From Cenococcum geophilum 1.58 (taxonomy: Eukaryota > Ascomycota > Dothideomycetes > Gloniales > Gloniaceae), in the NCBI GenBank assembly GCA_001692895.1, contig KV748190.1, positions 521,645 to 585,644 on the forward strand: DNA of 64,000 nucleotides, given 5' to 3'. This document shows, piece after piece, positions 25,101-35,408 of this stretch. The notes under the pieces are model-generated. The model searched no databases, had not been told where the DNA came from, and saw nothing but the letters and a program-made list of their open reading frames with translations. The stretch's first letter is position 1; every line of letters begins with the position of its first letter. Both the position numbers and the translations under genes were made by a program.

Positions 25101-28100
25101 CCTAAAATTATTACTAATAGATAAGGGTGCTCTTTTTGCCTATATAGTAGCCCTATCCTTTTAACTGCTACTAGTAAGATATAGTTTTATATCGCTTTAC
25201 TATCTACTAACGCTTTAAACTATTAATCTTACCAATTAACTCTTAGGTTTAGGTGTTGTCCTTAAATTCCTTTTAGGGTCTAAGGCTCTACTACTGGCTC
25301 CCTCTAGTTCTATAGGCCTCTACTTTTCCCAATTATTAGCTGCTTAATCCTATTATACTTAGCTTATTCTTTAGCTAATACCTAGTTCGCTTTTTATCTT
25401 TAATATACTATAGATAGGTGTTTTCTAGATATTCCTACTATTGTTATTTATCTAAGCATTCTTCCGTAAGGAATCTTCCTAGTTAAAGTATTAAATTTCC
25501 TTCCTCTTAGACTTTTGTTGGATGCCAGCCGTATATATACTTAGTATTTTTATACTATTATTTATCTATTATCTAGTATATCCTTATAGGGTATTTCCGG
25601 TTCTTTTCCTTTAGATTCTTATATATCTCGTATATATCGTCTATATATACAATCTATAATAGCATATAGTATACTAGGTGCTTTAGGTTAACTCTTAACT
25701 CGTTTTTATCTTTAAGTTTAAACCTCTATCGCACTAATCTAAACGTTATAACTTTATTCGCAGGTACTAAGACGCGCCTTTTACTTCTCTAGTCCTCTAA
25801 TCGTTCCTCTAGATCCTTTAATGTTATAATTAAGGCTCCCTTAATATAATTTATTACTTTTTCCATAATTAGGTAGTCTTAGATAACTTTTTCGTCCAAC
25901 TATATATAGAAATCTTCCTACTTATCATTATATCGTTGCCTATACCACTTTTAATATAGCTGCTAGAGTATATACAGTCTATCCGTAAAGAAGTATCTTC
26001 TTATTACTACGTTATAACAGCCTTTTATATGTTATTCTTTAAACCTAATAGGAATCCCTAGATCCTCTTTATTTTCCAGTTTAGTAAGCCACTTAGCTCT
26101 TAGTATGCCTATTCTTAGCCTATTAGTAATTCTTTATATAGGTGCTCTATCCCTTATACGACCTAGTATACTAAATCTTATATCTAGTTTCTTTTCTTGC
26201 TATATAATAATTCTTGCTTTAAACTCATCTATAGTTTCTTATTATTTGCGTCTTATAACTAGATCCTCGAAGTTCTCTTACTTCTTAATCACTATATTAA
26301 CTTTTTAATCTTTAGGTTAAACACTATATTTACCTAGTAAGTCTTTTAGGTCTATATATCTGTCTCCTAATTTAACTACTATTTATATTGTAGATTCCCT
26401 AATCTATAGCAAAGTCTCTTGCTTCTTTCTTACGGGTATCCTTATTCGTACTCCAAATTCTTAACCCCTTAGATTCTTTAACCCTAAGCTTACTTCTTTC
26501 TTAAGCTACGCTCTAGCCTTAGTCTTACTAGGCTTTACTAGTGTCCTTATCTTATTTTAAAAGTCCTAGATCTTACTTATCTTATCTTAAGAGTCTTATA
26601 CCTTTAAAAAACTTCGTCCTAAGCTTATTTATATATTGCTGAACTAAGCTATTCCTCTATTCTATCGGTTTTTGTCTATTGTGGGTTCTTAAGCATACCT
26701 TATCTCGTCTTAAGAATCTTAGTCGTCTCTTATCTTGTCTTAGGAATCTTAAGCCTTTAGCCTTTTGCCTTTATTAAGTGGTAAGCTAGCACTAGCAGTT
26801 GTCTGCTTACTTAATCGTCTCTAAATATTACTCCTTCCGTCTTATAAAGCGATGGATACTATATCCAATAGTATTATAATACCTATTACCGAACCTTACT
26901 CTATAGCGGTCTTAGTCTCTACTTCTATTACATTATTAAGGTTTAGATACCCCTAATTAGTTCCTTTACTGTCCTTATTACTATTAATTAATAAGTACTC
27001 TAACTCTATTATTATTATTATTACTAATTATTATCCGTATATTACTATAATATCTTAATCTAGCTTATAGAGTTGATCTTATTCTTTATCTAACTCTTTA
27101 GTTCCTTTAAGTCCTCTTAACTCTGGCTCTTATGGCCAATAGCTTATACCATACTTAGCGTCTTTATAAATTTGGCATATATTATTATAACAAAACGCAA
27201 AACTTCTAATTAAATATTCTTTTGTTCCTTATAGTATACTATTATCCCTCTATATATATATGTTATATACTACTAGTCTAGTTCCCTTTACTATATAATA
27301 ACTCTAACTACTTCTATAGTCTTTAGCAAAATAACCCTATTTTCCGCAATTTATATAAGCTCCCTTTTTAAACTATTACTTTTATTATAGAGTCCGCTTA
27401 AACATCTTCTATTACTAAGATCCTTGGTTTAGCCTATACTCCTTAGTCCTATAATTACTTAATCCTTAACCTCTAGGTTTTTATAGTTTCTTACTCTATC
27501 TCTTATAGGTTTCTTTAGTACTACTTAGGTCTATTAGCTCTACGCTATACTATATTTTCTAATTTAGCTTAGGTTATTACGTACTTTACATCTTATATAA
27601 CTATAGAACTCTATCCTAGCCCTTCTTAGCCTATTCCCTTTAGTAGATCCTATTATTAATCTTTATTACTTAATCTATTAGTTCCCTTAGGGTGTCCGTA
27701 TCTTCTATTAGGATAATTATATCCTAGACTTTAGCCTTAAGTCCCTATCTATACTATACTATAAGCGCCTTATTATTCCACTTAACTTATATAGCTAGCG
27801 TTTAGAACTACGTTATATACTTAATTACTAAGGTTTGTTACGTAATATCTTAGAGTTTCCTTTCCGCTATAGTTATTGCCTCTAAATCTCTAAACATTTA
27901 TATAAGTCGCTCTATAAACCCGTTTTAGCTTAAGAACATAAACTATACTTCTTAGTTTGTTATTATTATTCTATTTACTTATATCTCTATAAGGTAAGGC
28001 TTAAACTATTTAAGTGCTCTTCCTAATAAGAATAATCTTGCGTATACTACTTAATCTATAGTTATTACTAGCTTTGCTCCCTCTTACGTAACCTTAAAGT

Positions 28101-28408
28101 GCATTTATATAAGAAATCCTTTAAGCTTTAATCTCTCTTCTAAGAATCTTTTAATTAATAGTAACTTAACCTTTGCTGCTCCTATCCTATTAATCCTATT
28201 TTTAAGTACTACGTTATCTCCCGTTAACTAGTCAACTATTACTTATAATTATTTTACTATTATAGGTTATTATAAGTTAGTATCTACTATACTAGTATCA
28301 TTACCTAATCCTAACGTAGTTGCCGCCGTTAATGGCGTTATAGTAGCTGCTTTTAGTAGCATATTATTTAACTTATTAAAACCGTAACTGTGGTAGTAAT
28401 TATATAAT

Positions 28409-29324
28409 AATAATAATAATAATAATTCATTGCTTAACGTCCGATTTAGATCCCTATTAGGCCCACGCGGACTACTCCTTATTTACATATAGGGAGAAAA
28501 CTCTATTTAAGAAAAAATAAGAAAACCCCGTGATCCATCTCCCTGCCTTTTAGGACTCGCCTACTTAGCGCCTGCGAGTCGCCTATGGTGCTCTACTACC
28601 TTACTATTTGACCTCCTTAGGAACCACTGCTGCCGTAACAAGCCTACGGACGCGCTAGTATTACAAACTATTACTCTACTACTGTAGAGTTACTAGGGGG
28701 CACCTACTACTCGCCCCCTTGCCTTCTATTACTATTTCCCTTATAACCCAGAACTAATTTAGCATATTTTAACTAATAAGCCACTAGGTAACCGCCTTAA
28801 GGCCTTTTTATATTAAAAGCAGTGTATTATAGTTCTCTATGCCAGCTACTAAGAGCATTATTTCTTAATTAGTGCGTAGGGGGCATAGCAGTATTACGTG
28901 TTTTGGTGTCTGTCTTGGCTAGCCATATTCGCATCTTAGGCTACCTACTAGGATACCTACCCAGTAAAGCCAATCTTTTAGTCCTATTATTCCTGTTCTT
29001 AAGAGTGTTGCTATTATGTTTTCTACCTTTATTAGGCCTTCTTAGAGCCCTTAGGTATTTACCCCCTATAGCGTTAACTATACTATAGCTTAGGTTCGTC
29101 TTGCCTAAGTTAGCCTCTATACCTTCGACTCCTATTTACCTCTCCAGCGTTGGTCCAACCAGTATTGCATTACGGTAGATGGTTTCCTGGCGTTCTTGCG
29201 TGTTCTACTTTAGCTCCTTTCTCTGTCTTACTATTGTCTTTACTAACCTCTTGCGCGTCTCCCTTCCTCCTCTATATAGGCCTAGGCCCTAAAGCGGCAC
29301 CATTCTTCTTCTGCTTTCTTTACC
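28409..29324 (-). mobile_element. 5'-truncated LINE copy with 17-bp target duplication
   Basis: Homologous to the 3' part of the big LINE (8,031 to about 9,225, without its solo LTR). The exact repeat GGTAGTAATTATATAAT flanks it at 28,392-28,408 and 29,325-29,341. It starts with an (AAT)n tail and ends where the longer copy continues, the classic product of target-primed reverse transcription with 5' truncation. It sits between the LTR and gag of the outer Gypsy. It is less RIP-damaged than the full LINE. Confidence 0.93.
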
Positions 29325-29335
29325 GGTAGTAATTA

Positions 29336-29756
29336 TATAATGGAGCCTTATAGCAGGAACTATAATAGACTTATTAATGGGCTAGGTATATAGGTATTAT
29401 AAGTAAGTTAACAACGTAATAATAACTAGTAGAGTAGTTGCTTAATAGATTAACTCTAATTATATTCTAAGAATTACTATAAGGAAGGAACTATCTAGGT
29501 AGGGACTAAGGGTCCTTAAATACACAACCGTACTCCTAAGAAAGTCGTTGCTCTGTTTACTCTATCTACTCTATTCGCTCTATTATAGATCTTATAGATT
29601 ATATAGATTATATAGATTATATTACATAACTCTGCTTACTATTCCTCATTATATAGTTCCACGGGTTTTATCCTGGACCGTGCCTGTATTAACTAACTAG
29701 CTTTCTTTAACTCTTCTCTAAGTAGTTATAATATTATACTTAAAGCGTTCGTAACA
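29336..29756 (-). repeat. 5' LTR of the outer Gypsy
   Basis: 421 bp, the same length as its partner at 13,161. Point differences between the two are almost all transitions (C/T, G/A), as expected from RIP after insertion. The first six bases lie inside the 17-bp duplication made by the LINE insertion. Confidence 0.9.
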
Positions 29757-30689
29757 CTCTTATTATTCTTATTATATACTTAGTTTATATTTTCCTATTA
29801 AAGCTATTAGATTTAGGTAATCTTAAGTCCTAGTATAAGGCATTCTATTTGTTTTACTATCTTATATATAGTTGCTATATTATCTACCTAGCGTCCTTTT
29901 TCTACCCTAAAGCTTAGGGGGACCACTAGGACTTTAACTGGGTAATCTTTATAGAGTACTTTTATGCCAATACGTTCTCCTAGCCTATCCCCTACCTTTA
30001 TAGCTCATTCCTTTACCTATTAATCCCTTAGGGTAACTCTAATATCTCCACTCCTAAGGTATTGGACTATAATAGCGTTATAAACCTTTTTATAAATCTT
30101 TATAAGGACTTCTATTTCTAATTATCCCCTAAACCCCTCTACTTTTTCTATATTTAGTTATATTATAATTATATACCTAGTTATTATCTTTAGGGGGGTA
30201 GGTACCCTATACTATAAAAGCGCAGCTATAGCAGCCTAGGTACGGTTCGCCAGTAAGGAGGGGTTTTATTTATTTTTAATTTTACTTAGCCGTTAGAGGA
30301 TTTAATTAAGGGTTTACTAAAGGGGCGCCTAAGGTTTGCTAAACTGGCGGAGCCATTCTACTAGCTATATTAGTTCGTTATAGCTAATAGTTACTCCCCC
30401 ATAACTACAGATACTAGATATATTTAATAGGCTTTATATTTTATTAGATGCCTTCTTAATAGAGGTCTTCCCGCTTTATAGTATAGTAATCGCCCATTCT
30501 TATTATAGAGGTCTATTGCTAGGCGTGGTTCTGGTGGACGCGCGCGAATGTAAACTACCGTCGCTTAATATATACCTCCCCTGCGATATATATATCTTAG
30601 GGGGATTCTCTAGGTGTTTTTTAGGGTTCTTTTAGTTAGTTTTAGTCTTTTTAGGCCAGGTGCAGCAAGATCTCCCAACAGTTTCTTTT

Positions 30690-33559
30690 CTATAATTATA
30701 TACTAGTTAGCCCTAGAGGCTTACTTACAAAGTTATAAAATTCTATACCTTTACTACTTAGTAAAACGTTTATAGTTTATAAAGATCTTATTAAAAAGAA
30801 GCTCTCTATAACTCTCTTAAAGCTTTACTTTATAACTAACTATTAGATAGCGCTAAATAAGACAGCTTATTAAGTAGTAATTATTTACTTTATTAACAAA
30901 GCTAGGCAACTCTTAAAGGTAATACTTGCTCTATAAGAGCATAAGGAAAGCTATAATAGTAAGTAATAGGCAGAGGTGCTTATTAAGGTGCTTAAGGAGT
31001 ATAAGATTAAAGTAAAGCAAATTAGCTATATAACTAGTATATTTCCGTCCTCTACTTTTACTACTATTAAGCTCTTTACTAACTATACTAAATATAGGTA
31101 ATAACTACGGCAGCAATAATAGGCTCTGTTGAATTATACAAAAGCGCTTCCCTACTTAGATTGCTGTTTACTACTAAATTCGCTATATTAGCTACGTTAT
31201 TTTATAGTGTAAGCCTTCCTTTTTACTAAAGACTAAGAAGCTATAGAGCTCGTAGTATAAGCCGTAGAGTAGCTCTAAGCTACGGAGTAGAAGCTTGTAA
31301 TTAAGTTAGAAAACGAATATAATTAAGATAAAGTTATATAAGCTAAGTAGCAAGAGATGGAAGCCTTAGGCAAGATCTATAATATAGCCGTTTAGCTTAG
31401 AGCTTTAACGGAGCGATATTAAAGCTTTATAAAGCTCGCCTATAAGATAATACCGCGCGATAATAAGATACGGTAGAACTCGCGGCTTACTATATTGGAG
31501 TTAGCAATTAATCTTAAAAGCTTAATTTAAGTTTTTATTAATAAGAACTATATAAATCTATATAAGAATTAACGTGTTTCACCATCAAACCAGTCACCCT
31601 ATCGAGCCGGTCAACTCCCCCCACTAAAACGACGGCGCAGCGATATTGCGTAACACCACCACAATTAATTGTAAATTGCAAAACAATATAGTATTATTTA
31701 GACTCATCGCTATCTTCTGAACTATTAATTTCTTTCGTGTAGGTGCGGGAGTTGTGCCCAATTTCGCCGCAACGGCCGCAGCGTCTCGCTGCCCGTACCC
31801 TCCTCGCAGGCTCTTCGCCGTCGTTACGACTACTACCCTTACTTATAGCGATTAAATCAGCTACTACACCAACTATTAGGGTCTCTTTAACCGCTATATA
31901 ACGCCGCTTACAACTCCTGCGCTTTATAGCCGCTTTGGTGGCTTCTTATAGGTATATAATTTCCTTACGCATTAACACTATCTTATAGGCTATTTTTTAA
32001 GCTCCCTTAGTTAACTACGTAACCTTTTTATTTAAAGAACTTAGAGAAGAACCTAGGCGCCTTTAGATTTTATTTTAAATAAGTGTAGACTGTAACGCTA
32101 TTTTACTAGCGTTGCGTAGTGTCTTTACCTCCCATATAGCAGTACCTAGTGTAGGCGGAGATAGCGTACGCAACCTTACATTAAGCTTTAATAATACTAC
32201 GTCTGGGTTAAATAGAACTAGCCTAGTACCTTAAAACCCTACGCAAACATTTAATAATGTAAAAGTCTTATTAAAAGCTTCTTTAAAGGCTAGTAGGAAG
32301 ATGTCTTTGTTAATATAGTGGACGCGGTAGCGGATTAACGTTAACACGTAGTTGCCGTAATTGCGCTTTAACGGCGAGAAGTAACTAATGTTAAGTAGCT
32401 AAAGAAGGTAAAAAGAATATAGAGGTATATAAATAGGGATTATATTCTTCTCCTTATAAAGATCCCAGAAATTAACTAAGTAATAGCTCTTATGCCTATT
32501 AAGAATAAATAGCTGTATAGTACCGACGGGCCTTATATACGTGTTAAAGTATTCTAGCTAGGTAAGCGCTAGGTTGTTATTTATCTAGCTAGTAGAACTA
32601 ACTTAAATAACCTAGTTACGAGGTAAGTTATAGAACTAGGTTAAAATAAGAACCTTACCCGCAAGAATAAGAAAGGGTAGAATAATCTTCCCCGTTAAAC
32701 TAATAGCTTATATTAGGGTAACCCACTTATAATTACTAGGTTATAGTTTCTTTACTCTACTAGGCTTCTTTAAGCCTATAATAATAAGCTAAGACCCTAT
32801 TTTGCCTATAAGAAAGCCACATTTATTAAAGTTGTATATATCTTTATTAGTAATTTTATACCCCCTCTTTATTAACCTTATAACGTTAAACTAGGGACTA
32901 ATAATTGCCGGGTCTTTATAGGCGGCTTACTAGCGATTATATGGTTGGCTCTAATAAGTTTAAATTACTGGAGTTCGCTATATAAAGCAATTAACCTAAT
33001 TCTTACTAACGGGTGCCCTACTACGCTCCTCTAGTAATTTATTAGCTATATCTTGTATAATATCTTTTAACGTTGCTAAACTATAAGAACTCTTATTAAG
33101 AATACGTTTAATAATTACCTTCTTTTTTAGCTTTATTATGCGTTTCCTATTCGGCTTATAGTCGCGTTAACTGCGGGCCCCGGTAACGCAGTTATTAAAG
33201 GTCGATTAAGGGATATTATAGATTGCTGCAGCGCGTCTTTGGCTTGGAATTTGCTGCGATGCAATATTAGATAGGGTAAGGTTTATATCTGCTTCAGTAT
33301 AGAGTTGCGACATGTTGTGGTGTTGAGAAAGTATGCGTCGTGGACGCGCCGTCGTTTTGGTGGGGGAGTCGACCGGCTCGATGGGGTGACCGGTTCGATG
33401 GTGAAACACGTTAGCTTAGTAGCAATAAGTAGGAGACTATCCACAAGACAATTGCAATCTTAAAGCATTTATATAATCAATTATAATCAGAAGGGGTGAT
33501 TATATAATAATCAAAATCTATAGGCTGATTACGATTACGTTGATTATGTGCAACCCTGG
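30690..33559 (+). mobile_element. hAT-family DNA transposon, truncated and interrupted
   Basis: Plus-strand frames at about 30,780-31,570 read as a fungal hAT transposase once stops are ignored: ALNKTAY.VVIIYFINKAR, EVLIKVLKEYKIK, then AFLFTKD.EA and further on ILELAINLKSLI.VFINKNY, blocks that precede the C-terminal dimerisation region. Each stop is TAA or TAG at an expected Gln. The right terminus is probably the inverted form of CAGGGTTGCACATAATC, ending at 33,559, with GATTA-type subterminal repeats, as in other hAT ends. The N-terminus is cut by the LINE, and the dimerisation domain is absent between the Fot1 insertion and the right end, so the element had no complete transposase. Left end and 8-bp duplication (candidate GCGTAACC) are unproven. 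Confidence 0.72.
31572..33411 (-). mobile_element. Fot1/pogo-like (Tc1-mariner) DNA transposon
   Basis: 1,840 bp with about 65-bp terminal inverted repeats (31,572-31,637 and 33,347-33,411, starting ACGTGTTTCACCATC) and a TA duplication (31,570-31,571 and 33,412-33,413). The size fits the Fot1 family. The minus strand contains the DDE signature region DIYNFNKCGFLIGKI (about 32,790-32,840), where the family has IYNFDETGF.MG, so the catalytic Asp and Glu are already lost to RIP-type changes. It is inserted in the hAT element. The termini are well preserved while the interior is full of stops. Confidence 0.88.
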
Positions 33560-34149
33560 CGTAACCGGGGCTCTGAGCTAATTAAAAAGGTATGTTCTGA
33601 TTATTTTCTATATCGGAAAAGTGGGGTATTATCGATTCCTAGATTGATAGGAAGAGTAGTGGTGTGATGATTTTAGGGAACTGCTCAGTGCAAATGCAAC
33701 CTATGATCGAGGTTAAAGGGGAAATAGGTAAAAGTGAAATGAGCAAGCCGTTATATTATTATTGCTAGAAAACGTCGGCAGACAAGAAACGGTAGATATC
33801 TAATCCAGTATCTTCACGGAATGCAAATCCTCATTGAATAACGTCTTGCTATCAATAATCATATCCCAAGTTGAACCTTCTCATTGGTCATGATAATCGA
33901 TGGTCTTCAACCACTTTTTGTTGAACGGACTCGTGTGTAGATTGATATGTGAAGAAAAAGGGACTATATATACATGGTGCAGGTGGTAAGACATACAAGG
34001 GTAAGTACGAGAGTAAGCAGCTGAAAAATAGTAAGCAAATCCGTCTCAGTTCGACATTTTTCCCCTGGCTCGAACCAAGTTCGCTCATCACTAATCGCAC
34101 AGCTGAATACAATGATCGTACAACACAGTTAAATTCCTTCACCTACCTT
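33560..34149. other. Gene-free transition from repeat island to normal DNA
   Basis: Composition changes within about 100 bp of the hAT terminus. I see no coding frame with codon bias, no tRNA and no repeat shared with the rest of the window. Confidence 0.6.
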
Positions 34150-34925
34150 TTAGAGCTTCACATCCACCCTCTCCGCACTCTCCGGGACTCTGTCTTCAGC
34201 TACTGACCCTCCCAGACTGCCCCTCTGACCAGCCGGCACATCTTTATCCAATGCTCTCTGACCTGCAAAGGCAGGGTCATGTGCGTTTACAACCTCGCCC
34301 TTGTTCCCCACTGTAGATCCCACTCCAGCGAGACCATGGGTCTGCTTCGCCCCGCCTTTGCTCCTATCGTATCGTAGTTTTTGGCTCGTCTGGCCTTGGC
34401 CAGGATGACCGAGACCGTGTGCAGGCTGCCTGAATCGGCGCCGTTTAGTGTGTCGGAGGCGTGGTGGTACATTGATGCATTGGTGGTGTCGGTGTCTGCG
34501 GGGAGAGTTTCCGCAGAGAATTCGGGTGCGCGGTCTTTCTCTGAAGCTAGGACTCCTGGCTTATGCTGTGAAAGTGTTAGCCTTTGGAGAGCTTCTAGAT
34601 TATAAAATAGTTGAGATTGAAATTATGCGTGATAATCATGAGTGTCTTTTAAACGTGTATATTTGTAACAGCGCATTAAGCTTTGAAAGAAATATGAACG
34701 AGTTGCAGCATGGTTTTCGCGGAGAACTTGAGGGAATACAGGACAATACAATGGACCTGGACTTGACTAGCATAGTAGATTTGATTTGAAATTTATAGTA
34801 AGAAAGTTGAAAAAGTAAATTTCGCTTATACCTTTCGTTTCTAAAGGCTCGGATGGAGGGACACGAGAACGAAACTCGCCGGGCTGGTTGGCAACAGAAT
34901 CTGGATTTTGCGACGCGTTCATCAT
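34150..34925 (-). pseudogene. Small conserved ascomycete protein gene, frameshifted
   Basis: Exon 1 (34,832-34,925) starts at tandem ATGs and encodes NASQNPDSVANQPGEFRSRV, the N-terminus of a short, Gly/Pro-rich protein family I recognise from many ascomycetes but which has no assigned function. The next exon (to 34,150) continues with HKPGVLASEKDRAPEFSAE, then SDTLNGADSGSLHT and GHPGQGQTSQ and AFAGQRALDKD. Two faults stand out. The GTATAA donor (34,831) and ACAG acceptor (34,566) do not join in frame, and a base is missing near 34,415, so SLHT and GHPGQ lie in different frames. The predicted intron (266 bp) is long for this window. Either a young pseudogene or sequence errors. Name of the family uncertain. 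Confidence 0.6.
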
Positions 34926-35408
34926 GATTTTCAATTGAATGGCTGAAAGAAAATATGTTTTGAAGCTTTGAAGCTTTGAAAATGGCCTGAAGAGGTATTC
35001 AACACTTGAAATTGGTATATGGAAAATATTGACGTTCAAATATTTGCACAGCGGCTCCTTTTGAAGCTCGAGAATGGTGCCTGGTTCACTAACATCAAAT
35101 TTACGTCACGGTAAGATGCGGCGAAAAGTGGGACCCTGAGCTTAGACTATCTGTGATCTTCAACTAGCTTGTGATCTATTACTGAATATGGAAGGACAGA
35201 CATCGGGATCGCGCATTTAGCAGGGAATGGTGGTAGGGCATTGGTTGCGCGTCCCGGTCTGCACCGCGTCTTGGTGTTGACTACATGTGATGATCGTTTA
35301 TGCTCGCAGCCAAATGTGAATGTTGTTTTGAAGACACATAGAGGTAGGAGACTCCATGATCTTTATTCGTCTTATTGTATTTTTGTTACGATGTATAAGG
35401 CTGGGACC
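34926..35408. other. Intergenic spacer, promoter side of the small gene and 3' side of rcm1
   Basis: No coding frame with support. Both flanking genes are on the minus strand, so it should hold the rcm1 3' end and the upstream region of the small gene. A tandem TTGAAGCTT lies near 34,965. Confidence 0.55.

Larger units (their letters stand above)
13161..29756 (-). mobile_element. Gypsy LTR retrotransposon (outer), holding a second Gypsy and a LINE fragment
   Basis: Two 421-bp LTRs (13,161-13,581 and 29,336-29,756) bound the element, and CTCTT flanks it on both sides (13,156-13,160 and 29,757-29,761). Subtracting the inner Gypsy (7,647 bp plus 5) and the LINE copy (933 bp with one TSD) leaves about 8.0 kb, a normal full length. 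The minus strand reads gag with a degraded CCHC knuckle (INCGK.GYFAKDY, about 27,320-27,365), reverse transcriptase with VYLNDIII for YLDD (about 24,230-24,265), and the integrase C-terminus (EGDKV...SKKLNYVRLGPFKI, about 22,270-22,390). The polypurine tract lies next to the left LTR (complement of 13,583-13,600). Every frame is interrupted, mostly by Gln/Trp to stop changes. Confidence 0.92.
8031..30680 (-). mobile_element. Tad/I-type LINE (non-LTR retrotransposon), split by a Gypsy insertion
   Basis: Two arms, 8,031-13,160 and 29,762 to about 30,680, rejoin once the Gypsy element and its CTCTT duplication are removed. On the minus strand an endonuclease/exonuclease/phosphatase domain begins near 11,965 and includes LLGDINLYYPRW (about 11,550-11,590, the GDFN-type motif). 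Reverse transcriptase follows, with SYRPIVLENTLSKI (about 10,360-10,410) and GLPLLPILFLF (about 9,975-10,005). ORF1 would occupy 12,200-13,160 plus the right arm. The 3' end at 8,031 is an (AAT)n tract, typical of LINE tails. Its right end near 30,680 is only approximate. All frames are broken by RIP-type stops. A solo LTR is inserted at 8,718. Confidence 0.85.

Noticed and set aside
28409..28440. (AAT)n microsatellite as an independent repeat
   Set aside because: It is the 3' tail of the inserted LINE, directly after the target duplication.
1..33559. CRISPR array, prophage or bacterial operon
   Set aside because: No spaced direct repeats, no bacterial gene organisation; introns and RIP show fungal nuclear DNA.
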